64,000 nt of DNA from Podocnemis expansa (taxonomy: Eukaryota; Chordata; Testudines; Podocnemididae), in the NCBI GenBank assembly GCA_007922195.1, contig ML682122.1:1047197-1111196 (forward strand). The letters are read 5' to 3'. Under the pieces are notes generated by a model. It was not told the origin of the DNA. It did not search any database and saw only the letters and a program-made list of their open reading frames with translations. Of this stretch, positions 21,440 to 33,700 are shown in pieces (the stretch's first letter is position 1; every line of letters starts with the position of its first letter). Both the position numbers and the translations under genes were made by a program.

Positions 21440-24400
21440 TTACAGGTTTATACTAAGGGTTTCAGAAGGGGTCACCGAGCAGAGAAGCCCGGACAGCGCC
21501 CACTGCTCCCGAAAGGTGTCAAGGGAGCCAGCGGACACCACCCAGAGGAACTCTGCCTGGATATGTGCACGGATGAGGGAGCGGAAATAGGCCTCACAGT
21601 CGCAGGCCCCTCCATCAGCCAACCTCCTCTCCTGAGTTTTGTAGGTGGCTACTTTTGCGTAAGCCAAGAGGAGGTTGGCGAGGAGGTCCCGCGACTTTGT
21701 GGGGCCACGGATGGGGAGTGCAAAGAGATACAGGTGTGGGGAGAAGTGCAGCCAGAACCTCAAGAGGAGGTTCTGGAGGAGCCAGAAGAGGGGCTGCAGC
21801 CTGGCACAGTCTAAATAGACATGCGCCAGGGTCTCCCTCTCACCGCAAAAGAGGCAGGTGTCAGGACAAAGGGTGAACCGCGCCAGGTACACGCCAATGC
21901 TCATGGCTCCATGTAGGAGCTGCCAACTGATGTCCCTGGCGGGCCTTGGAGTGACGGGGGCATACAGACTGGCCCACCGGGGGTCCTCGCGCTCTCTAGG
22001 TGGAATAAGGTCCCGCCACTTTGTATCCGGGTGGGACGCAAGGGCGAGGAAGTGGATGGTATGTAGCACGAGTGTGTACAGATATTTACGAGGTGCGGTT
22101 CGGAAAGAGACCGGCTGCAAGTCTAGCAGCCGGCTCAGGGCATGGGGCGGGGATGGCCGGTGGGCCGATGGGGCCGAGGCCCGATCAAAAGTTCCGGCGG
22201 GCCAGCACTGGGGAGGGGGCGGGGAGTACCCTCTCGCAGGACCCGTTCGAGGTAAACCCGAGCAGTGGGAGGCAATGCTGCCCTCACCTCCTGGAGTAGG
22301 CGCCGGGGGGGTGCGAAGGGTGGAGAGCCCCATGAGCCGACGTAGCTCATGGAGATCCACCCAGTCCCCCCAGGCATAGTCCAGGAGGTCTCCGAACCGG
22401 GTGATACCTGCCATGACCAACCTCCGCCTCACAGAGGGGGCCTCCACCACCTGCACACCGAGATGTTGATTGTGTAGCAGGGGCTCCGCGAGGAGGTCCT
22501 CCCCCTCGGTGGGTATAACTGACCTGGAGGCTGCAATGAGCTTCCAGGTCCGGAGGAGGTCATGGTAGAAGGCCGGCAGCTCGGAGAAGTCTCGCGGAAC
22601 ACGCCTCAGGTCGAGATAAAAGAGCTGCCGGTCATATCGGAGCCCTTGGTAGCGGCGGAGGAAGATGCATGCCAAGTGGCTCCATGCCGGAGTACCTGCA
22701 CCATAAAGGAGTCTCTGCAGGGCCTGGAGGCAGAAGGTGTGGACCTGGCTGTGAAGGCAGCCACAGGCCCTGCCCCCCTTCCTCCAGGGGAAGGCTCAGA
22801 ACCCCTGCAGAGACCCAGTACAGTCCTGACCAGAACCACCTCAGGATTGTCTCCTGGAGGCTGGCCAGAAAACCCGGGGGTGGGGTCAGGGTGTTAAGCT
22901 GGTGCCAGAGCATGGACAGGACGAGCTGGTTGATGACCAGTGCCCGTCCCTGAAGGGAGAGGCACCGCAGCAGTCCTGTCCACCTCCGCAGCCGGTCAAC
23001 AACCCTGCCCTCTAATTCGCGCTAGTTGTCCTCCGGGGAGGGACGGGTGGCAGAGAGGTAAACTCCCAGATAGAGCAGCGGACCCGCGCCCCACCGGATG
23101 GCCTGAAGCGCGGGTGGGAGGGAGCTGACTGGCCACCCAGCCCCTACCATCAGGCCAGAGCTCTTGACCCAGTTGACCCGGGCGAAGGAGGTGGCCTGGC
23201 AAGCCTCCAACCGCTCCAGGTCACCCGGGTCCTGGACCATGAGGAGTACGTCATCAGTGTACGCCGACAAGACCAGCCGCAGCCCTGACTCAGCGAGCAC
23301 CAACCCCGTCAACCTCCAATGGAGGAGACAAAGGAAGGGCTCGATGGCCAGAGCATACAGCCGGCCTGACAGCGGACAGCCCTGACGCACTCCTCGCCCG
23401 AAGCTGACCGGCTCGGTCAGGGTCCAGTTGAGCTTGACCAGACACTCTGCGGAGGTGTACAGCACCTGGAGAAACCCCACAAACCGGGCCCAAAGCCAAA
23501 CGCCCGCAGGGTGCCCAGGAGATACCTGTGATCCATCCTGTCGAACGCTTTCTCCTGGTCCAGGGCCAGGACCATCCCTACACCCAAGCTCTAAGAGATC
23601 CCGGACCACGTAGAGATTGTCGAAGATGGAACGGCCCGGGACGGTGTAGGTCTGGTCGGGATGGATCACGTCCTGCAGCTCGGACCCCAGGCACAGCGAG
23701 ATGGCCTTGGCTACTATTTTATAGTCCATGCTGAGGAGCGAGACGGGACGCCAATTCCGGAGGTTGCGGAGGTCCCCCTTCTTGGGCAGCAGGGCCAGCA
23801 CCGCCCGCCAGCAAGAAAGGGGGAGCTCTCCGCTCTCCTCGGACTCGGCCCAGACAATGGCGAGGTCCGGGCCGAGGATGTCCCAGAAGATGCCCGTCCA
23901 TGCCCGGAGATTTGTTGGTGGGCATGAGACGTAGGGCCTCCGAGAACTCTGCCAGAGTGAGAGGCGACTCCAGCCGGTCTTGGGTGCCCTCACTGACCGT
24001 GGGAAGTTCATTCCAGAGCACCCTGCAGGCGTTAGGGTCGGTTGGCTCCGGGCAGAAAAGACTGGCGTAGAAGGCCCTGGCCCTTCCACGCATCTCCTCC
24101 AGATCTGTGAGGGGGGTGCCGTCCTCCGCCAAAAGGCAGGTGATGTGCTTTTTAGCCCCCCTCCATTTCTCCAGGGCATAGAAGAAGCGGGGGCTGCGAT
24201 CCATCTCCCAAAGGAGATGGATGCGAGAGCGAACAAAGGCACCCCGGGCCCGGAGGTCCTCGAGGGTCTGCAGCTCCTCCCGCTTCTCCCGGTGCACCTC
24301 GCAGAGGGATGGATCCCTGGGGCTGGTGGCCAGGCGCCTCCAAAACCTCCCGCTCCAGCTGCTCTATCCCCGCATCCCTCCGCCGGCTGGCCCCCCGAGT

Positions 24401-25303
24401 GTAGTCACGGCAGAAGAGCCGGACACGCACCTTCCCCACATCCCACCAGCACCGCGCCAAGGGAAAGCCAGCCCTCTGCCACCTCCAGGCCAGCCAAAAC
24501 TCCTGGAAGGACGCTACAAAGCCCACATCCTCCAGCAGGCTATTAAAATGCCAATAGGCCAGCCCCAGCCTCTCCGCCGAGAAAGAGGCCGTTACGGTCA
24601 TCAGGTGGTGATCCATGAAGGGGGCCGGCTGAACGCTGGAGGAGTGCGCCCGTGCCAGATGGTGTCGGGACAGGTAAATACGGTCGAACCGGGAGTGGCA
24701 CAACCGATGGTCCCCCACCCGGACATAGGTGAAAGTCACCTCATTGTCTGGGTGGTGGTCGTGCCAGACGTCCACCAGGGAGTGATGGTCAATCACCTCC
24801 CGGAAGACGTCTGCGGCGGCCTGGCATGGCTCGGTCCCCGTGCGGTCCCGTTCCTCAAGGGTGGTGTTAAAGTCCACGCCGAGGACCAGGCACTCTTGAG
24901 GATCCAAGGTGCGGAGGAAGGCGGCCGCCTGCTGAAAGAATTGCAGCCGCTCCGGCCCCGATGTCGGGGCATAGACGTTGACCAAATTCAATGCCAGCCC
25001 CTCCATACAGACCCAGAGGTGCAGCAGGCGGCCCGGCACAACCTCGGCAACCCCCAGCACCCGACGCTGTAGGCCGGGGGAGAAAAGGGTAGCCACACCG
25101 CCGGAGCGGGTGGACAGATGGCTTAGGTACACCCCGTTCCCCCACTCCAGCCGCCAACTGGCCTCGGCGGCTGGATCCGTGTGGATCTCCTGCAGGAAAA
25201 CCACAGAGTACCCCCCCTCCCGAAGGAAGGAGAGCACCTGGGTCCTGCGGAGACCCCACCTACAGGCTCTAGCATTTAATGTGGCAAAGGTGACGGGTGC
25301 TAT
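21440..25303 (-). pseudogene. Tx1-like LINE ORF2 (endonuclease-reverse transcriptase), broken
   Basis: Open from 25,303, where ATA overlaps the ORF1 stop. The endonuclease domain includes TFATLNARA, VVFLQEIHTD, LVLGVDFNTTLEERDRTG, SRFDRIYLSRHHL and PFMDHHLMT; the usual SDHH is MDHH here. After a frameshift near 24,320 the linker and RT begin (LLAEDGTPLTDLEEM, NKSPGMDG), with another shift near 23,905. GDLRNLRNWRPVSLL and the FDRMD of motif A follow, the latter in a different frame between about 23,590 and 23,480. Then come GVRQGCPLSGRLYALA and YTDDVLLMV (catalytic YADD has T; codons at 23,250-23,261). An in-frame TAG at 23,022-23,024 and a shift near 22,750 follow. The C-terminus carries CLFCGERETLAHVYLDC (C-x2-C-x7-H-x4-C, 21,806-21,856) and ends at 21,440. 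Not functional. Confidence 0.85.
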
Positions 25304-28134
25304 GAGGAGGGCTGGGGAGGATCCTCAAAGGTGATGGGAACGCCAGCAGCCTCCGTCGGGCCACGCAGCAATCCGTGACTGACCCCAAATGTCATGAGGG
25401 AGTCACGGAAGCTGCGGGCCCTTTGGTAGGCCGCGGCATCCCGTTTCCCGGTCCCTTTGCCCTCCTTCAGTATGGCCCGCACGGTCCGGAGGACGAGATG
25501 GAAATTCCCACAGCGCTGCAGGGCAAGCTGCACCCGGCTCCTGGCCCCACGAGTGTTCTCCAGGAATGTGTGCAGCTCTTCCTGCAGCGCCTGGGGGTCC
25601 GGGGTTAGAGGCTCCCGGCCATCCTCCGGTGGGGTCCCAGTGTTGGCCCTACGGTCAGGCGGGAGCATAAGACAGGGTGCAGAGCCCCGTCTCAGTGCCG
25701 ATGGTGTGGGCACCATAGCTCCCGGCTGAACCCCCGGCACCAGGAAGGGTGGCGGTGGAGGGAAGACAGCAGCCCCAGAGATGGAGGGGGCCACAAATAC
25801 CACCTCCCGGGAAGTGGTTGATGGAAGGGGGAAAGCCACCATCCCGGGGGTGGCAGTAATAGGGAATGGGGTTGGGGCTAGGGTAGGAAAGGGAGGGACA
25901 GTAAAGGGAGGGATGGGATTGAGGCCAGGAAAAGAAGTGACGGAAAGAAAGGGGGGAGTGGTTGTGGGAACAGGGGCCCCGGTAGTCGAACCACCAGGGA
26001 GTGGCTCCCCTTGACCGGGCATGGGATTTTCCAACAAAGAGTGAGGGACGGGATCCGTGCTGATGCTGGGTGTAGGAGTTGAGTGTGTTTGGTTCACCAC
26101 ATCCTCAGCGTCAGACACGGGGGAATAGACAAGTGAGGGAAGGGACAGCTGTCCCCCCAGGGACAACACCCCGGGACCTGGCTGCTCAGGACTGGCCGTC
26201 GCCTCGAGGGGCTTGGCAGCCACCACAGAAAGATCTATAGCAGCCGGGCAGGTGAAGCAACCCGGGGGTGTCCCCGGGATAGAAGCAGGGACAGCAGATG
26301 GGGTTTCACATTCGGGTTGGGTCTGGGGCAAGGGAGGGGGTGACGAGATGTCATTGCCACCCAGATCAAGGCCCGCTGGTAGAGGGTCGTCCTCCCTTGG
26401 GGCTACCAAGGTCAGACCCAGGGCCTCGATCTCTGCAAAGATGGAGCCCATTTCTCCCCCCGCCTCAGCTACTGATGGTTCTGGAGGGACAGGGGTGGCT
26501 CCATCCGCGGCCTCCCCAGGAGAGGGATCAACAGGGGCCTCCTGTACGGGGGCAGCGCTGCACCCCTCCTCTACTGCGCCCATCTCCTCAGCCGGAGCCT
26601 CCTGCTGGACCTCACCAGAGGGCGCAGCAAGTGGCTCAGCATCATTGATGTTATTAACGGATGCAGTAGCATCAGCCCCCCGCAAAGACTTCCGGGGGGC
26701 CTCCTCCCCATCTAAGGTGCTGGGGAAGGACAGAGCCTTCTTGCGCTTGCTGCGGACCCTCTGGGGAGAGCCCGGCCCTCTAAGATGGAGTTTGAGGGCC
26801 GGCCAGCAGGGGCAGGAACAGGCAGCAAGGGCGAAGGCTCTTGGGGAAAAGGAACCTGGGGAGGGACAACAAGGGGATGGGAACCCTCCCCCTGGGGTAA
26901 GCCCTCTCCCATATCTGGGGTCACCACCTCGGCCGCTGCCTTCTCCTCTCTGGGCCCCGTCCCAGATGGTTTAGTGGAAGAGGCGATGGGGCCCGGCCGC
27001 TCCTCCGGGCATGGTGGAGCTATCAACCCCACGGCCCGAGAGGCAGCGGCAGCTGTGTCCCTTGATGGAGGAGAGGCAGCTTGAGTGGCCGGGTGGGCTG
27101 GGTCGCCGGCGGTGGTGTGGCCAGCGCCCATATCAGATCCGGGGGGGCCCAGTTGCTCCCTCGTCATGCTGGGCCAAGGGGCGGTCCCTCCGGACGTGCC
27201 CCGTGGCCCTACAGAGAAATCACCGGGCCTCCCCCGAAGAATAGAAGATCTTGTAATGGGCCCCTTGATGGGGCACCATGAAGGACCCCTCCAGTGCCAC
27301 CCCGTCACGTGCCCCCACCGGCGGCAGTTGTATTTGCACTTGCCGGCGGAAGGACAGAACGTGACGGAGGGCGGGGTCCTTGCAGCCCAGTGGGAGAGGG
27401 CTGATGATGGAGATCGGCTTCCCCAGGGTGGAGAGAAGGGGAAGCAGGGCGGCATTGGGGAGGAAGGGAGGAACGGAGGTAAGGACCACCCGTATGCCCA
27501 GGTCCTCCAGGGGCTCCACTGACACGTGGACGCCCCCCACAGCCAAGCCCCTGACCACCGCCTCCTGTGCGGCGGCCTCCGATGCCAGGAAGAATACCAT
27601 CTTCCCGAACATCTTGGAGGCTGCCACAATGGCCGAGGGCCCCACTACCCTCGCCATCGCCCGCACGTAAGTTTCTACGTGGGGCGAGGCAGCCACCAGG
27701 AGGCAACAGACACCGTGCCTCCTGGTCAAAGAGGGGAAGGGGCCCCGGCCCCCCGAGGTCGAATTAGAGGAGGCGGTGCGGGCTGATGTTGTGGCGGTGG
27801 GTGGAGGGATGGCAGCCGCCTGGGCGTACGTTCTGGGGGCAGAAGAACCCCCAGAACTGGTGGAGGGAATGGCAGGGGAAGAAGGGGCCGCAGCCGGTGG
27901 ATGGGCTGCGGGAGCAACAGGCCCCTTGCTCGCCTTCTTTCCCTTGCTCTTTTTTCCGGCCAAGGAGGTTGGGGCAGCAGTAGTAGAGGCCCCTCCCGTG
28001 CCCGCTGCCACGGGTGCCCTAGTAGGGGCACCAGAGGTGGTAGGAATGGCAGCAGTGGTCGAAGGGGTAGCCGCAGGGAGGGAGGGGGCACCAGGCTGTG
28101 GGAGAGGTTCAGAGGGAGCTGGGGAAGTCTCCAT
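25300..28134 (-). pseudogene. Tx1-like LINE ORF1 (zinc-knuckle RNA-binding protein), broken
   Basis: About 940 codons from ATG at 28,134 (METSPAPSEPLPQPGAP) to TAG at 25,300-25,302. The N-terminal third is Ala/Pro/Ser/Thr-rich. A folded region follows (about 27,750-27,250), reading HGVCCLLVAASPHVETYVRA and then VVLTSVPPFLPNAALL. Immediately after comes a zinc knuckle, read as FLCRATGHVRRD with TGA in place of the first cysteine and Arg in place of the last (normally C-x2-C-x4-H-x4-C). The frame continues through a Pro-rich linker, shifts once near 26,770 (VRSKRKKALSFPSTL resumes) and stays open to the end. LINE ORF1 proteins bind the element RNA. The lesions show that this copy cannot make one. 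The very long Pro-rich second half is notable. Confidence 0.75.
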
Positions 28135-29522
28135 GTTCCCAAAATGAAGGGAACAGGAGGGGGTACCTGGGGGTGGGTAGGCTGCGGTGGGGGAGAGAAA
28201 AGGGGGGGGGCAAGGCAATGGAAGAGGGGTGGTAACGGATTGATTATATGGGAGTTAAAGGGGTGGCAACCATTCCTCCCTGCTAGGCTGCAGGCAAGGG
28301 AGGAGGGTGCCAGGGAAGGAAGGACAAAGGGCTTACGTGGGCTAAGAGGGGCCGGCTCCTCTGGCTGCACTGGGTGGGGTGGGGATCACAGGTATATCGG
28401 GGGGGTGCAGTGCATGGGGGATAAACAAAAAGGGATCAGGGACCTATGGCATGGCCAACTCCCGTTGGGGGTGGATGGTGCAAGGGTGCGGCTGATGGGT
28501 GGGGCAGGGAATGCAAAAAAAAGAGGAACAAACTCTCAGCGCTAGGGTGGGGCAGTAAAATTAAATCAAATTCTAAGGCTTAGGGAGGGGTCTGTGAGGG
28601 ATAGGGAGCACTGAGCTAGCTGGAGGGCAAGGGAAAGGAGGGGAGGCCCTCCAGCCACTGGGGGTGAGGGGAGGAAAAAAGAAAAAAAGGGGGGGACACA
28701 AAACTATAGGAAGGGGAGCTGCTACTGCTGGGAAAGGAGTCATTCTGTGGTCCCTGCTGCTGCAAAAAGCCCAAAGATATTGAAGGTGGAAAATTGGGAG
28801 CCTGCTACCTTCTTGGTGGTGAGAGGGGAGGCCAGGGAAACAGCAGCTGGGGGTGATAGTGGTGGTATTAGTAGCCCACCCCCAGCTGCAAACAACAAAA
28901 ATCTCAGTTTTGAAGGTCTCCCCTCAATGGTGGTTATACCTTCTTTTGGAAAGGCAGCAGGCTCTAGGAGCAGCAGCAACAGCAGCAGCAGCAGGGACTG
29001 GCAGGCTGGCTGGCAAGAGAGGTGGTTGTCTCCAGATGGTGGTGGTGAAAGTTTTCCTTCTTCAGCTCTCCCCCCCTTCCCCACAGAGCAGGGGTGTGGG
29101 AGGGAGAGAGGCCAGCCAGCCACAGCAGCAGCAGCAGAATCAGGAGAAGGGGAGAAAGAGGTAGCAGGAACAGTGCTGCTGGTGGTGGTGGAAGCAGGAG
29201 CAGGGCCAGGAGCTGGTCAGGCAGAGGGTGTGTCCTCTGCTCCTCCCTCTCCCCAGCTGAAGAATCAAGGGAGAGAGAGAAGCTTGAGGGAGTGTATTGC
29301 TAACTGTGTTTTTGTGTCTTTCCCTACAGGTGATTTCTGTTTGTTGTCAGTTACTGTGGGAATTGGGACTGTGATTGTGTGATTGTCTGGGGGCTGGCTG
29401 TTTGGATCATTGTTTTCTGCTCACCTTTGATCACCAGCTTCAATCAGTCTTGTGATCACCCTTCCCCTGGGTGTTTAATGAGGGGCAAGGGCTGACCTAA
29501 GCAGAGAAGGCCTTAAAAGCCA

Positions 29523-30658
29523 GTGGCTGAGCAAGCAGGGAGATGGAAAACAGGGGAGTTTGAGAAGGAGTTCGAGGAGGAGTTTGGTGAGGCCACAATG
29601 GTGAAGAGGAGCCGCACTACTTGTGCCAGCACCTCTTCTGTCTCTTTGACCTGTGCCTGTAGCCAGACAGACATCCTGAGCATGGATATCTCTACCCAGA
29701 TCCTTGTGTGGACTTGCAGGGACTGTGGCTTGCAGTTCCCTGTCTCCAAAGACCAGGCTGGGGAGATGAATAAATGTGACAGGTATCTTCTGGTGGAATC
29801 TCTCAGGAAGCAGGTGGAAGAGTTACAGAAGGAGGTTTCTAGGCTCAGGAGTATCCATGCCCTGGAGAAGGTCCTAGATAGCATCCACGAGGAGACATGC
29901 AAAGATGAGGATGCTATCCAGGTGCTGAAAACTACTGCTGCACCACTGGAGAAGGATGGGATGCCTATGGTAGAGGGAGTACACTGGCAGCTGGTTACCT
30001 CTGGCAGCAGACAGTATTCTACCCCTGCTCCCATCCCTCCCTCCATTGTGGTGAAGAACCATTATGCAGCGCTTGAGATGATGGATGAGGTGGAACAGGA
30101 CATGCCATACACCTCTGAGGTTGGGAGGAACACAACCGCCATAACTAGGAGGAAATGTAGGGTTGTTGTGGTTGGGGACTCACTTCTGAGGGGGATGGAG
30201 GCATCCATCTATCACCCTGACAAGGCCTCTCAGGAGGTATGCTGCCTGCCAGGTACCCGTATCTGAGACATTACAGAGGGATTCTCAAGAATCATCCACC
30301 CCTCTGACTACTACCCCATGCTACTCTCCATATGGGAACCAATGATACTGCAAGAGGTGATCCTTGGCAGATCAAAGGTGACTACAGGGCTCTGGGAGCA
30401 CGAGTGAAGGAGTTCAGAGCACAGGTGGTGTTCTTCTTGAGCCTTCTGGTCAAGGGTAGGGGCCTGAGTAGAGGCAGATGCATCCTGGAGGTGAACACCT
30501 GGCTACGGAGATGGTGTCATCAGGAGGGCTTTGGCTTCTTTGACCATGGAATACTGTTCCAGGAAGAAGGACTGCTAGGCAGAGATGGACTTCCTCTGTC
30601 AAGGAAGGGGAAGAGCATATTCAGATGTCAACTGGCTGACCTAGTGAGGAGGGCTTAA
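29523..30658 (+). pseudogene. CR1 ORF1 (SGNH esterase-type protein), broken
   Basis: Starts MAEQAGRWKTGEFEKEF. A cysteine-bearing N-terminal region (SLTCACSQTD, VWTCRDCGLQF) is followed by a coiled-coil stretch around LVESLRKQVEELQKEVSRLRS and then the esterase part with VVVVGDSLLRGME (block I, Ser). A TGA at 30,264 and a frameshift near 30,326 separate this from HMGTNDTARGD (block III, Asn-Asp region). The remainder runs from there to LADLVRRA. The last block reads DGLPLSRKGK, where the family normally has DG-x-H-L: the catalytic His is Pro. In CR1 this protein is thought to bind RNA and lipid and to help retrotransposition. This copy could not act. Confidence 0.75.
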
Positions 30659-30949
30659 AACTAGGTTTGAAGGAGGAAGGAGACCAAAGTCCACAGATTA
30701 GTGACAATGTGGGACACTTGGGGAAGGGAAGGAACATGGGGGGTGCTGGGACTGTAACACCAGGGATAAAACGTAGTTGAAACATGGGGGTGGGTCAAAT
30801 AATTGTGTCAGATGTTCTTATGAAGCTTTAATACCTGAAGCAGGTGTGGGAGGACAATGCCGGGAGAAAAAGCAAAGAGGTAGATGCAATAGAATTGGAA
30901 ATTGACATGGGAAAGCAGAGCAATCAGCTTGGTATCTTAGGTGCCTCTA

Positions 30950-33700
30950 CGCAAGCGTGAGGAGCCTGGGAAACAAGCAGGAAGAACTGGTAGTACTGGC
31001 GCAGACAAGGAACTATGATATAATTGGAATAACAGAGACATGGTGGGATAGCTTGCATGACTGGAGCTCTGCCATGGATGGGTATAAGTTGTTCAGGAAG
31101 GACAGGCAGGGAAGAAGAGGGGGAGGAGTAGCACTATATGTAAAAGAGCTCTATGACTGCTCAGAGCTCTATTATGGAAGTGGAAACGAGCCAGTTGAAA
31201 AATCTGTGAGTTAAGTTTAGAGGAGAGGGCAACAAGGGGGGGTGTCATGGTGGGTGTCTGCTATAAACCTCCAAACCAGAAGGAGGAGTTGGATGAGGCA
31301 TTCTCTGGACAACTGGCAGAAACTTCCAGATCACAGGCCCTGGTTCTCATGGGGGACTTCAGTTACCCTGACATCTTCTGGGAGGCCAATACAGCAGTGC
31401 ACAGGCAATCCAGGAAGTTTTTGGAGAGTGTTGGGGACAACTTCCTGGTACAAATGCTGGACAAACCTACTAGGGGCCTTGCACCTCTTGACCTGTGCTC
31501 ACAAGCAGAGAAGAATTAATTGGGGACATAGAAGTGAATGGCAACCTGGGCAGCAGTGATGATGAGATGATAGAGTTCAAGATGCCAGTTAATGGAAAAA
31601 AAGGAAAGAAGCCAAATGCAGAACCTGGACTTCAGAAAACCAGATTCTGTCTCTCTGAGGGAACTGATGGGCAGGATCCCTTGGGAGGCTGATCTGAAGG
31701 GGAAAGGTGTCCAAGAGAGATGGCTGAATTTTAAAGAAACCCTGCTAAGGGCACAGGAAGATACCATTCAGATGAGCAGAAAGAACAGCAAATATGGAAG
31801 GCACCCAGTGTGGCTTAACAAAGGACTCTGCACTGAGCTAAAGCATAAAAAGAAGGCTTACAGGAAGTGGAAGCTTGGACAAATGACTAAGGAGGCATAT
31901 AAAGATATTGTTCAGGACTGCAGGGATGAAATCAGAAAGGGCAAAGGACAATTGGAATTGTGGCTAGCAAGAGATGTGAAGGATAACAGGAAGGGGTTCT
32001 ACAAGTATGTCAATAACAAGAAGAGGATCAGAGTTGTGTAGGTCCTTTACTGAATAGCACAGGTATCCTCATGATGAAGGATGAGGAAAAGGCTGAAGTG
32101 CTCAATGCTTTCTTACTTCAGTTTTCACAGGGAGGGCCAGCTCTCAGCCCACTACACTGGGTATGGCAGATTGGGGAAAGGAAGGGAGGTCCTTGGTGAT
32201 GGAAGTCAAGTTATGGACTACCTAAAAGAAGCTGGATATGCACAAGTCCATCGGGCCAGATGAACTGCATCCGAGGGTGCTGAGGGATCTGGCCGATGAT
32301 ATCGCAGTACCACTGGCCATTATCTTTGAAAGCACATGGCAAATGGGGGAGGTGCCAGAGGACTGGAAAAAAGCAAATATCATTCCTAGCTTCAAGAAAG
32401 GCAAGAAGAAGGATCCAGGGAATTACAGACCTGTCAGCCTCACCTCAATCCCTGGAAAAAGCATGGAGCAGCTTCTCAAAGAATACATCCTGAAACACTT
32501 GAAGGAAAATAGAGTTATCAGGAACAGTCAGCATGGCTTCATCTAGGGTAAATCGTGCCTGACCAACCTCATCACTTCCTATGATGAGATGACTGGATTT
32601 GTGGATGTGGGAAGAGCCGTTGATGTGATATACCTTGACTTCAGCAAGGCTTTTGATATGGTTTCCCACAGCATTCTAGGCAGCAAGTTAAGGAAGTATG
32701 GGTTGGACGTGTAGACTGTAAGGTGGAAAGATTACTGCCTAGATCAACGGTTTCAGCATGTAGGAATGAATGGCTCCATGGCTAGTTGGCAACCAGTAAC
32801 GAGTGGTGTGACCCAGGGGCTGGTCCTGGGAACAGTTCTGTTCAAAATTTTCATTAATGATATAGATGATTGGATTGATTCTACACTCAGTAAGTTTGCT
32901 AGATGACATCAAGCTGGGGGGAATGGTAGACATGCTGGAGGGCAGAGACAGGATTCAGGGAGACCTAGATAAATTGGAGCAATGGACCAATAGACACCTC
33001 ATGCGGTTTAACAAGGAAAACTGAAAAGTCTTGCACTTGGGACGGAAAAAACCCCATGCTGTGCTAAAGACTGGGGAGAGAACAGCTAAGTAGCAGCACT
33101 GTAGAAAAGGATTTGGGGGTCCTGGTGGATGGGAAGCTGGATATGAGTCAGCAGTGTGCTCTTGCTGTCACAGAGGCCAATGGCATAATGGGCTGCATCA
33201 GAAGAAGTGTTGCCAGCAGATCGAGGGATGTGATCATTCCCCTCTATTCAGCACTGCTGAGGCCAGATTTGGAATACAGTGTCCAGTTTTGGGCTTCCAA
33301 CTATAAAGAGGATGTGGAGAAATTAGGAAGAGTCCAGCAGAGGTCAACAAAAATGATCAAGGGGCTGGAGCACAAGACCAATGAAGAAAGACTGAAAGAA
33401 CTAGGCTTGTTTAGCCTGCAGAAGAGAAGGCTGAGGAGGGATTTTACAGCTACCTTCAGCTACCTGAAGGGATGCTCCAAGAAGGAGGGAGCTCGGCTGT
33501 TCTCAGTAGTAACAGAGGACAGAACAAGGAGCAATGGTTTCAATTTGCCCCTGGGGAGGTCAAGGCTCGATATTAGCAAAAACTTTCTTACTAGGCGAGT
33601 GGTGAAGCATTGGAATGGGCTACCTAGGGAGATGGTGGAATCTCCATCTTTGGAGGTGTTTAAGGCCTGGGTGAACAAAACTCTGACTGGGATAATTTAG
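30950..33700 (+). pseudogene. CR1 ORF2 (endonuclease-reverse transcriptase), broken
   Basis: Endonuclease: RSLGNKQEELVVLAQTRNYD, IIGITETWWDSLHDW and RRGGGVALYVKE, then after stops [14 protein letters not shown] and [71 protein letters not shown], then a TAG after SQHGFI and motif A IYLDFSKAFDMVSH. The block that should contain FADD reads KFAR followed by a stop (about 32,890-32,910), so the catalytic Asp pair is lost by a frameshift. The C-terminal block (33,113-33,700, [14 protein letters not shown] to LTGII) is open. At least five lesions in all. Confidence 0.85.

Larger units (their letters stand above)
21215..28740 (-). mobile_element. Tx1-like (L1 superfamily) LINE, nearly full length, inactive
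   Basis: About 7 kb of GC-rich sequence in otherwise AT-rich surroundings, read on the minus strand. A GC-rich 5' leader (28,135 to about 28,740) comes first, then ORF1 with a zinc knuckle, then ORF2 with apurinic endonuclease, reverse transcriptase and a C-terminal zinc motif, then a short 3' untranslated part (to about 21,215). The order and motifs are those of Tx1-clade elements known from frogs, fish and reptiles, some of which insert at set targets. Several frameshifts and stops interrupt both ORFs. The outer boundaries are estimates, and no target duplication was found. Confidence 0.8.

Noticed and set aside
22021..28545. Many long open frames on the plus strand between 21 and 28.5 kb
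   Set aside because: They are antisense or out-of-frame shadows in the GC-rich Tx1-like LINE. Only the minus strand shows conserved endonuclease, RT and zinc motifs.
28747..29382. 211-residue open frame with Ser and Ala/Gly runs
   Set aside because: It lies in the GC-rich 5' leader of the CR1 element with CAG-type repeats; no conserved motif and no homology that I recognise.
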